This document shows, piece by piece, positions 27,076 to 36,240 of a stretch of 64,000 bases of DNA (its first letter is position 1; each line of letters starts with the position of its first letter). The translations under genes were made by a program, and so were the position numbers. Source of the stretch: Parabacteroides sp. (GTDB lineage Bacteria; Bacteroidota; Bacteroidia; Bacteroidales; Tannerellaceae); the NCBI GenBank assembly GCA_017937385.1, contig JAGBDR010000005.1:1-64000 (forward strand), in the 5' to 3' direction. The notes beneath the pieces were generated by a model. The model was not told the origin of the DNA. It saw only the letters and a list, made by a program, of their open reading frames with translations, and ran no database searches.

Positions 27076-29988
27076 ATGCAAAGAAGAACGTTTATCAAAC
27101 AGAGTGTTTTATGGACTGCCGGTTGTGCTGTGGGAAGCCGTATGCCGTTGTGGGGGCTGCCTGTGGCAGGTAGCGACGCGAAGGGCGTGGCCTTGCGTTC
27201 CGGCGAATTATATAAGTTGTTTCGCGATCCGAAGTCGGTCTACCGGCCGTTTGTGCGTTGGTGGTGGAACGGCGACAAGGTGGAGGCCGACGAACTGAAG
27301 CGTGAGCTGCATGTCCTGAAAGAGGCGGGTATCGGCGGCGTGGAGATCAACCCGGTGAAGTTTCCCGGCAACGACACGGACGATCTGGGCAAGCGTTCCT
27401 TGCCTTGGCTGAGTGATGAGTGGATCGACATGTTGAAGGTGGCATTCGACGAGGCGAAGTCGCTCGATATGACGTGCGATCTGATCGTTGGTTCCGGCTG
27501 GCCCTTCGGAGGCGAGTTCTTGGAGGGAGACGAACGGGCGGATCTGGTGGTAAATTATTCCCGGAAGCTGACGGGGCCGATTGATTATGAGGTCTCGCGC
27601 GACGGGCTGTTCAGCACGGCGGACCCGGCCATCAGTTCGCCGTTCCTGGGCAGGAAGATGGAGTTGCTTTCCTTGCAGCTGGTGCCCGAGCCGTTCGGGA
27701 GCCTCGACCAGGCGATCGACCTGATGGGCAAGGAGGTCGACGGGTCGTTCAAGTTCCGGGTGCCCGACGGCAAGTATGTTTTGTTCGCACTGGTCAAGAT
27801 ACGGGGCTTCCTGGAGGTGATCAATGGCGCTCCGGGGGCGACAGGCCCGGTGTTGAACCACTACAACAAGCCGGCCGTGCAGAAGTATCTGAACAATATG
27901 TCCGACAAGATCCAGCAGCGTCTGGGGCCGTTGTCGGGAAATATCCGGGCGTTGTTTACCGACAGTATGGAGCTGGAGGGGTCCAACTGGTCGTACGACA
28001 TGGCGGAAGAGTTCCGGAAACGTCGCGGCTATGACGTGCAGCCTTACTTGCCGTTCATCCTCTTCAAGATGGGTAGCATGGGAAATGTACTGACCTACGA
28101 GCCAAAGGTCGAGTTTACACCTGAGCTGGACGAGACGATCCAGCGGGTGCGCTATGATTTCGAATATACGAAAGCCGAGTTACTGCATGAACGTTTTACG
28201 CAGACCTATCTGGAGTGGTGTCGGGGCCTGCACGTCAAATCGCGTGCGCAGGCTTATGGGCGCGGGCTTTTCCCGCTGGAGAGCAGTCTGGACTACGACA
28301 TCCCCGAATGCGAGTCGTGGACGATGACTTGGTTGCGGCACCGCTTGGGTGAAGAGATGTCGGAAGAGGATTACCGCCGGGGCCGTGCCTACACGATGGC
28401 CAACAAGTATGTCTCGTCGGCCGCCCACCTGCGCGGGAAGCGGCTGGTGAGTTGCGAGGAGATGACCAATACCTACACGGTGTTCAACATGACCTTGGAA
28501 TTGCTGAAGATCGGAGGAGACCAGACGGCCATTTCCGGGGTAACGCATTCCATTTTCCACGGTTTCAACTATTCGCCCAAAGAGGCTCCGTTCCCCGGAT
28601 GGATCCGCTACGGGGCTTATTATAACGAACAGAACAACTGGTGGCCCTATTTCAAATATTATACGGCTTACAAAGGGCGTCTGGCTTCTGCCTTGCAGCA
28701 CGCGACGATGTATGCCGACATCGCCGTCCTGCATCCTGTGGCCGATATGTGGAGCACGTTGGGGATGCAGAACGAGCCGTTCCCTTCGACTACCAATGTG
28801 ACCTATAAGACCTTGGTATGGGAAGCGATCCATAAGAACGGCAGCGGGTGCGACTACGTTTCCGAATCGATCATCCGCGATGCCGAGATGAAGGACGGAT
28901 GTCTGTGCTATGGCCCGCGCCGCTACAAGACGCTGTTCCTGATCGAGGTGGAACGTATGGAGCCGGCTACCGCGCGTAAATTGTATGATTTTGTAGCTTC
29001 GGGCGGGCGTATCTTCTGTATCGAGGCCTATCCGAATAAGTCGGTCGGCTTGAAAAACCATGACGCGCACGACCGGGAGGTGCAGGAATGGGTGGAAAAG
29101 ATGAAACGGATGGACGGACGCTTCCAGTTGCTTCATAAGCCGGAAAAGGATTTCGTCGGTTGGTACCAGGGCGTACAGAAAGAACAGGGACTGACTCCGT
29201 ATCTGACGATTGAGAAGCCGAACCCTTACTTGATGCAGAACCGCTATCAGGGGGACAACAAGGAGGAGATGTTTTTCTTCAGCTATGCGCATCGCTATGA
29301 TTCGCATCAGACCCGTATCTCTTTCAGTGACGAGATCGTCAGAGGCCGCCAAGGATGGGTGTGGGATCTGGAAACAGGTTGCCGCTACCGGTTACCGTTG
29401 GATGCTGCCAACAGCTTCCTGTTTGATTTCGGTCCGGCTGATTCGCTCTTGATCGTGTTCGACAAGCAGAAGCGGGGCGACGACTACAAGCCGCTGCCGG
29501 TGGCCGGTACGGATTCGGAAGATCTTTCGTCCGATTGGGAAGTCGAGTTCCGCCACAGCCGGGAGGATACGGTGCAGAAGGTCCGTTTCGACCGGTTGAA
29601 GGATTTGAAGGATACGGACTATGTGAACTTCTGCGGAACGATTGTCTACCGGAAAACGGTCAAGGTCTCTTCGCCTGCCGGACGGGTGTTGAACCTCGGA
29701 TTGGTACATGGTGTGTCGGAAGTATTCGTGAACGGGCAGAGCTGCGGCGTCAAATGGTATGGCCGCCGTATTCATCCGGTCGCTACCCTGTTGAAGCCGG
29801 GAGAGAACGAGGTTGAGGTACATGTCGTGACCGTCATGGGCAACTATATGAAGACGTTGAAGGATAATAAGATCGCCCAGGCATGGACCCGGAGACAGGA
29901 TGTGGTGCAACCGGCAGGTATGGTCGGGCCGGTCACTCTGTATAAAATGGAAAGTAGAGAATTGAAAATTAAGAAATTGGAAAAATAA
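27076..29988 (+). CDS. GH106 alpha-L-rhamnosidase
   Basis: A protein of 970 residues. The N-terminus (MQRRTFIKQSVLWTAGCAVG) resembles a Tat or lipoprotein export signal. The GH106 opening FVRWWWNGDKVEADELKREL and GIGGVEINPVKFP is clear, followed by a TIM barrel with FTDSMELEGSNW and RAQAYGRGLFPLESSLDYDI. The C-terminal 150 residues form a galactose-binding-like beta domain (VNGQSCGVKWYGRRIHPVA). GH106 enzymes remove alpha-L-rhamnose from rhamnogalacturonan and related glycans. This matches the neighbouring GH28 enzymes. Confidence 0.92.
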   Translation: MQRRTFIKQSVLWTAGCAVGSRMPLWGLPVAGSDAKGVALRSGELYKLFRDPKSVYRPFVRWWWNGDKVEADELKRELHVLKEAGIGGVEINPVKFPGNDTDDLGKRSLPWLSDEWIDMLKVAFDEAKSLDMTCDLIVGSGWPFGGEFLEGDERADLVVNYSRKLTGPIDYEVSRDGLFSTADPAISSPFLGRKMELLSLQLVPEPFGSLDQAIDLMGKEVDGSFKFRVPDGKYVLFALVKIRGFLEVINGAPGATGPVLNHYNKPAVQKYLNNMSDKIQQRLGPLSGNIRALFTDSMELEGSNWSYDMAEEFRKRRGYDVQPYLPFILFKMGSMGNVLTYEPKVEFTPELDETIQRVRYDFEYTKAELLHERFTQTYLEWCRGLHVKSRAQAYGRGLFPLESSLDYDIPECESWTMTWLRHRLGEEMSEEDYRRGRAYTMANKYVSSAAHLRGKRLVSCEEMTNTYTVFNMTLELLKIGGDQTAISGVTHSIFHGFNYSPKEAPFPGWIRYGAYYNEQNNWWPYFKYYTAYKGRLASALQHATMYADIAVLHPVADMWSTLGMQNEPFPSTTNVTYKTLVWEAIHKNGSGCDYVSESIIRDAEMKDGCLCYGPRRYKTLFLIEVERMEPATARKLYDFVASGGRIFCIEAYPNKSVGLKNHDAHDREVQEWVEKMKRMDGRFQLLHKPEKDFVGWYQGVQKEQGLTPYLTIEKPNPYLMQNRYQGDNKEEMFFFSYAHRYDSHQTRISFSDEIVRGRQGWVWDLETGCRYRLPLDAANSFLFDFGPADSLLIVFDKQKRGDDYKPLPVAGTDSEDLSSDWEVEFRHSREDTVQKVRFDRLKDLKDTDYVNFCGTIVYRKTVKVSSPAGRVLNLGLVHGVSEVFVNGQSCGVKWYGRRIHPVATLLKPGENEVEVHVVTVMGNYMKTLKDNKIAQAWTRRQDVVQPAGMVGPVTLYKMESRELKIKKLEK

Positions 29989-29994
29989 AAGCGT

Positions 29995-31464
29995 ATGAGT
30001 GCGATTAGAAAAATAATGATCCTGTGCCTGTTGGCGGGAATGCTGGTTCCGGTGTGGGCGAAGGATTATCCGATGACTATGTTTGGGATCAAGTCGGATG
30101 GGACAACCTTGAACACCCGTTCCATCCAGAAGGCGATCGACTTTATTTCCGAGAATGGGGGTGGACGTCTGGTGTTTACGGTCGGGCGTTATCTGACAGG
30201 CAGTATTCATCTGAAGTCGAATGTGACGATCCATTTGGGAGAGGGGGCCGTTTTGGTCGGCTCTACCAATCCGTATGACTATGATATGGAGCTGAATGCC
30301 TGGTATGGTTTGATTTTGGCAAATAAGCAGGAGAATATCGGCATTACCGGTAAAGGTGTGATCGATGGCTGTGGGCGTGAGCTTGCCAATAATTTCATTA
30401 ACCAGGTTTATTCGGGAGTGATTAAGGATAAGTTGCAGTTGGGGCGTGTCGCCAACCGTCCGAAACTGGTCTACCTGCGCGAATGCAAGCATGTGGAGAT
30501 AAAGGGGGTGACGATGATGAACCCGGCTTTTTGGACACAGACCTACGACCAGTGTGAGAACCTGTTGATCGACGGGATCACGGTGCATAGCCGTGCTTAC
30601 TGGAATAACGACGGGATGGATATCGTTGATTGCAACGGCGCGTTGATCCAGAACTGTTATGTGGATGCGACCGACGATGCGATCTGCCTGAAGTCCCATA
30701 GTGCCGATGCCGTCTGCCAGCATATCGAGGTGCGCAACAATACGGCTTGTTCAAGCGCGAGCGGTATCAAGTTCGGGACAGCTTCGACAGGTGGTTTCAA
30801 GCATATCCGGATTATCAACAACACGGTGTTCGACACCTTCCGTTCGGCCATCACGATTCAGGCGGTCGATGGCGGGCAGGTGGAAGATGTGGTCGTGGAC
30901 AGCCTGCGCTCCATCAATACCGGAAATCCTATCTATCTGGTGGTAGGCGAGCGTCGTGAAGGCCGCCGTAGCCGGATGGACAATGTGCATATCTCGAATG
31001 TCTATGCCGAGGTACCGGCGACAAAGCCAGATGCCGGATATGAATATGAAGGGCCGACGGAAGATAACCCGCGCAATATCTCGCCTTCCGGTATCGTCGG
31101 TTTACAGGACAACAAGATTACGAATGTCACGATCGAGAATGTCGAGATCGTCTGTCCGGGCGGTGGCAATCCGTTGTATGCCAAAGTCGGTCTGGACGAA
31201 CTGGACAAGGTGCCGGAAATGCCGAAAGCCTATCCGGAGTTTTCGCAGCATAAGGAGCTGCCGGCGTGGGGATTCTACGTCCGACATGCTGATGGAGTTC
31301 TTTTCAAGAATGTGAAGTTGACGGCTTTGAAGAAAGACTATCGTCCGGCCATTGTGCTGGATGATGTACACAATGGAACATTCACAAAGATCCAGGTGAA
31401 AGAACCGTCTGCCGGCAAAAAGGGAACCATTCATGCTTATAAATCGACAAAGATCAAGAAGTAA
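29995..31464 (+). CDS. Exported GH28 glycoside hydrolase, second active copy
   Basis: A protein of 489 residues with a signal peptide (MSAIRKIMILCLLAGMLVPVWA). The GH28 catalytic signature is complete: NNDGMDI (204-210), DATDDAI (224-230) and SSASGIKFGT. It is similar along its whole length to the first GH28 of the operon, including PDAGYEYEGPTEDNPRNISP and ELPAWGFYVRHADG, so the two arose by duplication and probably differ in substrate position or side-chain tolerance. It starts 6 bases after the GH106 stop and ends the operon. Confidence 0.92.
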   Translation: MSAIRKIMILCLLAGMLVPVWAKDYPMTMFGIKSDGTTLNTRSIQKAIDFISENGGGRLVFTVGRYLTGSIHLKSNVTIHLGEGAVLVGSTNPYDYDMELNAWYGLILANKQENIGITGKGVIDGCGRELANNFINQVYSGVIKDKLQLGRVANRPKLVYLRECKHVEIKGVTMMNPAFWTQTYDQCENLLIDGITVHSRAYWNNDGMDIVDCNGALIQNCYVDATDDAICLKSHSADAVCQHIEVRNNTACSSASGIKFGTASTGGFKHIRIINNTVFDTFRSAITIQAVDGGQVEDVVVDSLRSINTGNPIYLVVGERREGRRSRMDNVHISNVYAEVPATKPDAGYEYEGPTEDNPRNISPSGIVGLQDNKITNVTIENVEIVCPGGGNPLYAKVGLDELDKVPEMPKAYPEFSQHKELPAWGFYVRHADGVLFKNVKLTALKKDYRPAIVLDDVHNGTFTKIQVKEPSAGKKGTIHAYKSTKIKK

Positions 31465-31497
31465 AGCCGGGATTTGCGGAAATATATAGGAAAGAGA

Positions 31498-31555
31498 GAA
31501 AAAGGGTATCCAAATCATCAATCACTGGTTGAAAATTGGATACCCCTTTTCTTTC
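31498..31555. terminator. Intrinsic terminator, usable from both sides
   Basis: AAAAGGGTATCCAA (from 31499) pairs with TTGGATACCCCTTTT (31536-31550), with T- and A-runs outside. It closes the pectinase operon and also lies below the convergent small-membrane-protein genes. Confidence 0.75.
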
Positions 31556-31573
31556 TAAATGAAAAACTTGCGT

Positions 31574-31684
31574 TTATTTATCTAAAGATCTTAACCAGCG
31601 CTTTCCCGCGGGAGTCAGAATGAAGATGAGGTAGATGAGTCCTAATCCTCCTAAAATACTGTATAATAAGACTGCTGCACTCAT
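31574..31684 (-). CDS. Small 36-residue membrane protein
   Basis: The ATG at 31684 overlaps the stop of the upstream 88-codon gene as ATGA, a classic sign of translational coupling, and the frame ends with TAA at 31574. The product is one hydrophobic helix (SAAVLLYSILGGLGLIYLIF) followed by a basic tail (TPAGKRWLRSLDK), the layout of a single-pass inner-membrane miniprotein. Family unknown. It probably forms a complex with the 88-residue membrane protein. Confidence 0.65.
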   Translation of the reverse strand: MSAAVLLYSILGGLGLIYLIFILTPAGKRWLRSLDK

Positions 31685-31947
31685 TGTTTTTCTTTTTTAG
31701 TCGTTAATAATGTAATAAAAGCAGCTACAGCGATTACGGTAGCCGCTGTTCCAGATATATATATCACAACTATCTTATCCGGAATAATATCCAATGCTGC
31801 CGTAATAACGGCACCCCCGATAATCAACTTGGATATATCCAATAAATATCTTGCAACCTCTTTCGGGATGCTTACATTTTCTTCCTTCACGATTGGAAGC
31901 AAATGAAGATGTACATTCTGTTTCTTTTTCATAGCTAATCGTTTCAT
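31681..31947 (-). CDS. Small membrane protein, possibly DUF6722-like
   Basis: An 88-residue protein. The N-terminus is basic and polar, then KEVARYLLDISKLIIGGAVI leads into two predicted membrane helices (LIIGGAVITAALDIIP and IVVIYISGTAATVIAVAAFI), ending in a basic tail. The YLLDISK segment resembles small Bacteroidales membrane proteins filed as DUF6722, a tentative match from memory. A -7 element (TATC-type match TACCTTTG on the minus strand, 31958-31965) lies just upstream. Its stop overlaps the start of the 36-codon gene. Confidence 0.6.
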   Translation of the reverse strand: MKRLAMKKKQNVHLHLLPIVKEENVSIPKEVARYLLDISKLIIGGAVITAALDIIPDKIVVIYISGTAATVIAVAAFITLLTTKKEKQ

Positions 31948-32021
31948 TATATAAAGACAAAGGTAGAAAAGATTTCAAACCTTTCCTACCTTTTATGGAT
32001 TTTTTCGTGATGATGATAGCG

Positions 32022-33674
32022 TTAGAAATACCCGTGTGTTTTCACATCGCCATATTTGAGGGCTATCTCTACTCGCTTGACGGTGAATGGATTCTCCTCT
32101 TCCGACTGGAAAGTGATGCGGTTATATCCTTGTTTGAGGACTTTCTCCGGCAGGATGAAGGCATATTCCTTTTCTTCTTTCTCCAAACCGCGTTCCCTGT
32201 CGTACAGGTGGGTGTAGGCTGGCATTTCTGTTTCGACCGTTTCTCCGTTTACTGCCAATCGACAAGTGGCCGGGTGGTTGGTACGGATAAAGAGAATGGC
32301 CTCTTCCGGATAGCCTTCTTCTACCGAATCACCGATGTAGAGCTCAACATCTTTCTGTTCGCCTTTGCCCATTTTTAGGGGAAGTGGGGAGTCGGGTTTT
32401 ATATTGTACTGGATAACCCCGTCGGACAGTGCATAGATCTTGTTCCGGCCTTTTAAGGTTTCCAACGAACCTAACTCCTGCAGCAGTTCCGGCATCATGA
32501 TCCGGCAAACCTGGCCACCGTCTTCCAGATAGAGCTTCCCGTCATGTTCGGAGTTGAACGCGCCGAAATAGTAGTTGAACAGGTAGATTCCGTCCGCTCC
32601 CTGTGAGAGGATGTGGGAACACATGCCTCTGTGCATACCGTGTGACCAGAATTCCCGCGGGCGGTAGCCTCCGTCGTCAATCGAACTGTAGAACGGGATG
32701 TTGAGGTCTTTTCCCATTTCTTCCTTGAACTTGGCTACCGGCATGGCAGGATCTCCCCGCCAGTGGACACCTGTGCTGATGAAGTCCAACAGTCCGAGGC
32801 GTAACCATTCGCGTATATCCAGCCCTTTCATCATGTTTTGCTCGACTGTCGGGGCGACACGTGCGGAGAGCAGGATCTTCCTGCCTTGTTTGGCGGAAAC
32901 TTCATCCACTTTCTGACGGATATCTTTTACTAATTGAGTCATCAGCGGTGCGTTCTGCGGACCTGTACCGGACTTGAAGTAAACGATGAAGCGCATAAAG
33001 TCAAGATCATACCCGTCGATAATGTCGGCATAATTTTCCAATTGTTCGGAGATGATCGCCAGCTTGCGGTCACGCACTTCCTTGATGGCGAAATCGAAAG
33101 CGCCACCACTGTTATAGCCTTGTGTCGTGTCGTTCAACCAGTATTCCGGATGCTGGATCCAGAAATCGGTGTACCAGATCGGGCAATGGGTCGTCGTGTC
33201 ATTGAAATGCAGGTCGTTCATCCGGTAGGTGATGAACGCTTCCATTCCCTTTTCTTTAGCTCTTCTTAAAGTATAGTCAATGATGTCTGTCCCTTGTTTT
33301 TCCAGATACAAATGGTTCAGGTAGTATTTGCGGAAAGCGTTATATTGGGCCGTATCGCAGCCGCAATCCAGGGTCCCGTCCAAATCATCTCCCATGATGT
33401 GTCCGTATTTGGACCGGACATAGAAAAAGTCACTGCCGGAACACATCATATAGGTGGTTACCTGTGAGTTGGCGACCATATCGACACTGGAATCAAGGTC
33501 GGCAAGCGTTAGCGGGCGGTTTTTGAACCAGCGGTTTCCCAGGAGGTCGGTTCCGTCGTTATTATGGATGATCCTGAATTTCTGTTCGGGAGATTTCTTT
33601 ACATGGGGTGTACAGGCAAAGAATGCCTGTACACAGAAAAGAATTGAGAGATAGTTAATTATAAGTGATTTCAT
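32022..33674 (-). CDS. TIM-barrel lipoprotein, probable glycoside hydrolase (GHL10-like)
   Basis: A protein of 550 residues with a lipoprotein signal ending in QAFFAC. The body looks like a (beta/alpha)8 barrel: TYMMCSGSDFFY, GMEAFITYRMNDLHF, YDLDFMRFIVYF, KILLSARVAPT, LLDFISTGVHW, DGIYLFNYYFGAF, with acidic residues at several strand ends. About 150 C-terminal residues form a beta-sandwich. It resembles the uncharacterised family-10-like hydrolases of Bacteroidales. It follows the GH92 gene by 12 bases, so it may act on the same mannose-containing glycan. The catalytic pair cannot be assigned with confidence. Confidence 0.65.
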   Translation of the reverse strand: MKSLIINYLSILFCVQAFFACTPHVKKSPEQKFRIIHNNDGTDLLGNRWFKNRPLTLADLDSSVDMVANSQVTTYMMCSGSDFFYVRSKYGHIMGDDLDGTLDCGCDTAQYNAFRKYYLNHLYLEKQGTDIIDYTLRRAKEKGMEAFITYRMNDLHFNDTTTHCPIWYTDFWIQHPEYWLNDTTQGYNSGGAFDFAIKEVRDRKLAIISEQLENYADIIDGYDLDFMRFIVYFKSGTGPQNAPLMTQLVKDIRQKVDEVSAKQGRKILLSARVAPTVEQNMMKGLDIREWLRLGLLDFISTGVHWRGDPAMPVAKFKEEMGKDLNIPFYSSIDDGGYRPREFWSHGMHRGMCSHILSQGADGIYLFNYYFGAFNSEHDGKLYLEDGGQVCRIMMPELLQELGSLETLKGRNKIYALSDGVIQYNIKPDSPLPLKMGKGEQKDVELYIGDSVEEGYPEEAILFIRTNHPATCRLAVNGETVETEMPAYTHLYDRERGLEKEEKEYAFILPEKVLKQGYNRITFQSEEENPFTVKRVEIALKYGDVKTHGYF

Positions 33675-33686
33675 ATCGTGTGTAAT

Positions 33687-36008
33687 TTATTTTGTCAGTG
33701 AATATGCTTTTTCATCTTCCGTAAACAGCCTTTTCTTGTTGGGAGCCGGTGCCATCTGGAAGACGAGTTCACCTCCGTCCATGATGTCCTGATGGGTGAT
33801 ATATGCCTTTTTGTAGGGCTCGCCGTTCAGTGTGACGGATTTGATGTAGCGGTTCTTGTCGCTGACTTTATCGGCTTTGACTGTAAATGTTTTTCCGTTT
33901 TCCAGGTTTATCCGTATGTAAGGCAGGTAAGGAGCTCCGATGACATATTGGTCGGTGCCCGGACATACCGGATAGAAGCCCATCGCCGAGAAGATATACC
34001 AGGCGGACATCTGCCCACAGTCGTCATTGCCGCATAAGCCGTCGATGTTGTTGCGGTACATGCGGTTCATGATCTCGCGGATCCAGTATTGTGTTTTCCA
34101 CGGTTCGGTCGTCCAACTGTATAAGTAGGGAATGTGGTGGCTCGGTTCGTTGCCGTGGACGTAGGTACCGAGCAGGCCTTCCCGTGTCACATCCTCGGTC
34201 TGGGCAAAGAACTCGTCCGGCAGATGCATGGTGAACAAGGAGTCCAGCTTGTTGATGAAGCTGCGGTTCCCGCCCATCAGGCGGATGAGGTCGGACGGTG
34301 CTTGCGGGACATAGAAAGAATAGTTCCAAGCGTTTCCCTCGATGAAACCTTGTCCGTGTGTGCTGAGCAGGTCGATATCCTCTTTCCAGCTACCGTCTTT
34401 GTAGCGCGGGCAGGCGAAACCGAGACCGGGTTTGAACACGTTCTGGTAGGAGAGGGCACGCCGTTTGTAAGCATCGGCAATCTGTTTGTCTCCCGTCAAA
34501 AGTGCCGTGTGGTAGACCGTCCAGTCTTCGTATGCGTTTTCCAACGTAATGGAGGCGGAAGTGGAGGAATTGTCGAAAGGAACATATCCTAATTGCTTAT
34601 AAGCATCCGTGTGATCATAATACGGAACGTTTGAACTACTGACCATCGCTTTGAGCGCCTCTTGCCTGTCGATCGGCAGCCCTTTGGTGATGGCGTCGGC
34701 CAGGACTGAAACCGAGTGATAACCGATCATGCACCAGTTCTCGTTTCCCATGTGCGACCAGATCGGAAGGAGGTGATGTACGCTTTGGCTGTAATGGGCA
34801 AGCATCGATTTCACAAGGTCCGTGCTGACATCCCGTTTGATGATGTTGAATAGCGGGTGCAAAGCCCGGTAGGTGTCCCAAACGGAAAATACGGTGTAGT
34901 TCGTAAAGCCCTCGGCCTGGTGGATATTGTGGTCGAGTCCCCGATATTTCCCGTCGACATCCATATAAACGGACGGATTGATCATCGTGTGATACAGGGA
35001 GGTATAAAGCATGGAAAGCTGGTCGTTATTGCCTTCTGCGTCGATGACGGACAGGGCGTTTTCCCATTTCCCGTTCGTCTCTTTCCGGATGGTGTCAAAC
35101 GATTTGCCGGTGGCTTCCGCATGCAGGTTCCTGACAGCTCCGTCTGTTCCGACAGCCGAAAGCGCCACTTTGATTTCAAGCGGGGCATTTCCCTCCTCGA
35201 ATTCGAAGTAAGAAACAACTTTGCGCCCGCCGATTTCGGGAAAGTTCTCGGCTGTCTTGAAACGTCGGAAGCCACCCGGATAGTTGACCTTTTCTCGGTC
35301 TGTATATCCGTAACGGGTGATTGGCTGAGAGAATGAGATCGCAAAATAGGTATAGTTTACGCGGCTCCATCCATTGGTGATACGGTAGCCGGTAATGAGG
35401 GTGTCGTTTTCGACCCGAAGGTTCGCCCACAACACCTTGCCGTCGTAATTGTAGATACCGTGGTTGAGGTCGAGTATCAGTTGTTTCTTTTGATCGGCCG
35501 GATAGGTGTATTTATGGATACCGGTCCGTTCAGTTGCGGTCAGTTGCACTTTGATCCGGTCGTCGGCCAGCAACACTTCATAGTAGCCCGGACGGGATAT
35601 TTCGGTGTCATGGTTGAATCGGGAACGGTAACCGCTGTCCGGATTATCGGCTGTCCCGGGGTTGATTTGCAATTTCCCGGTGAAAGGCATCAACAGGATA
35701 TCGCCGAGGTCGGAATGGCCTGTCCCGCTGAAGTGCGTATGGCTGAAGCCGACGATGGAACTGTCCTTGTGCTGATAGCCGGCACAGTATTCATACGCGC
35801 GAGGTTGATAGACTCCGTCGATGTTGTGAGGAATGGTATCGGTATCAGGACTTACCTGTACGATGCCGAACGGGGCGCAGGCACCGGGGAATGTATGTCC
35901 CATCCCGTTTGTTCCGATGATCGGGTTTACCAGATCGGTTTTTTGCGCCATAACCGGCATAGTCATGCAGGCAAGAGCGATAATCAGGGATTTCATTTGT
36001 GTTTGCAT
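33687..36008 (-). CDS. GH92 exo-alpha-mannosidase
   Basis: A protein of 773 residues. The likely start is the ATG at 35996, giving the signal peptide MKSLIIALACMTMPVMAQ. GH92 markers are abundant: VNPIIGTNGMGHTFPGACAP at the N-terminus, SHTHFSGTGHSDLGDILLMP, FSVWDTYRALHPLF, the GNEPSHHIPYLY motif and GNDDCGQMSAWYIFSAMGFY with its catalytic acids. GH92 enzymes are calcium-dependent exo-mannosidases that trim N-glycans or yeast mannan. It is first in an operon with the TIM-barrel lipoprotein, suggesting host or yeast mannoglycan use distinct from the adjacent pectin operon. Confidence 0.95.
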   Translation of the reverse strand: MQTQMKSLIIALACMTMPVMAQKTDLVNPIIGTNGMGHTFPGACAPFGIVQVSPDTDTIPHNIDGVYQPRAYEYCAGYQHKDSSIVGFSHTHFSGTGHSDLGDILLMPFTGKLQINPGTADNPDSGYRSRFNHDTEISRPGYYEVLLADDRIKVQLTATERTGIHKYTYPADQKKQLILDLNHGIYNYDGKVLWANLRVENDTLITGYRITNGWSRVNYTYFAISFSQPITRYGYTDREKVNYPGGFRRFKTAENFPEIGGRKVVSYFEFEEGNAPLEIKVALSAVGTDGAVRNLHAEATGKSFDTIRKETNGKWENALSVIDAEGNNDQLSMLYTSLYHTMINPSVYMDVDGKYRGLDHNIHQAEGFTNYTVFSVWDTYRALHPLFNIIKRDVSTDLVKSMLAHYSQSVHHLLPIWSHMGNENWCMIGYHSVSVLADAITKGLPIDRQEALKAMVSSSNVPYYDHTDAYKQLGYVPFDNSSTSASITLENAYEDWTVYHTALLTGDKQIADAYKRRALSYQNVFKPGLGFACPRYKDGSWKEDIDLLSTHGQGFIEGNAWNYSFYVPQAPSDLIRLMGGNRSFINKLDSLFTMHLPDEFFAQTEDVTREGLLGTYVHGNEPSHHIPYLYSWTTEPWKTQYWIREIMNRMYRNNIDGLCGNDDCGQMSAWYIFSAMGFYPVCPGTDQYVIGAPYLPYIRINLENGKTFTVKADKVSDKNRYIKSVTLNGEPYKKAYITHQDIMDGGELVFQMAPAPNKKRLFTEDEKAYSLTK

Positions 36009-36040
36009 ATATACGTGTTACTCTTATTTTCAGAGATGTC

Positions 36041-36070
36041 CAAAAGTACGCAAAGTCACAAATATACAAA
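36041..36070 (-). promoter_or_regulatory. Promoter of the GH92 operon
   Basis: Minus strand: TTTG, 18 bases, TACTTTTG. Both elements match the consensus; the spacing is one base short of typical. A second -7 match (TATATTTG, 36059-36066) overlaps it. Start site near 36034. Confidence 0.5.
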
Positions 36071-36240
36071 TGCGTTTTTTGTCGGATTTATTTAGATATT
36101 TGGCTAAATAGAGGGAATATTATTGTGCTCTCACTATCTGACTCGATGAAAGATAACAATTGTTTTTATCTTTTTAGACAAAGAGAGGCCGTATCAATTT
36201 TGATACAACCTCTTCTTGTCTGATATTTAATTAAAAACAC

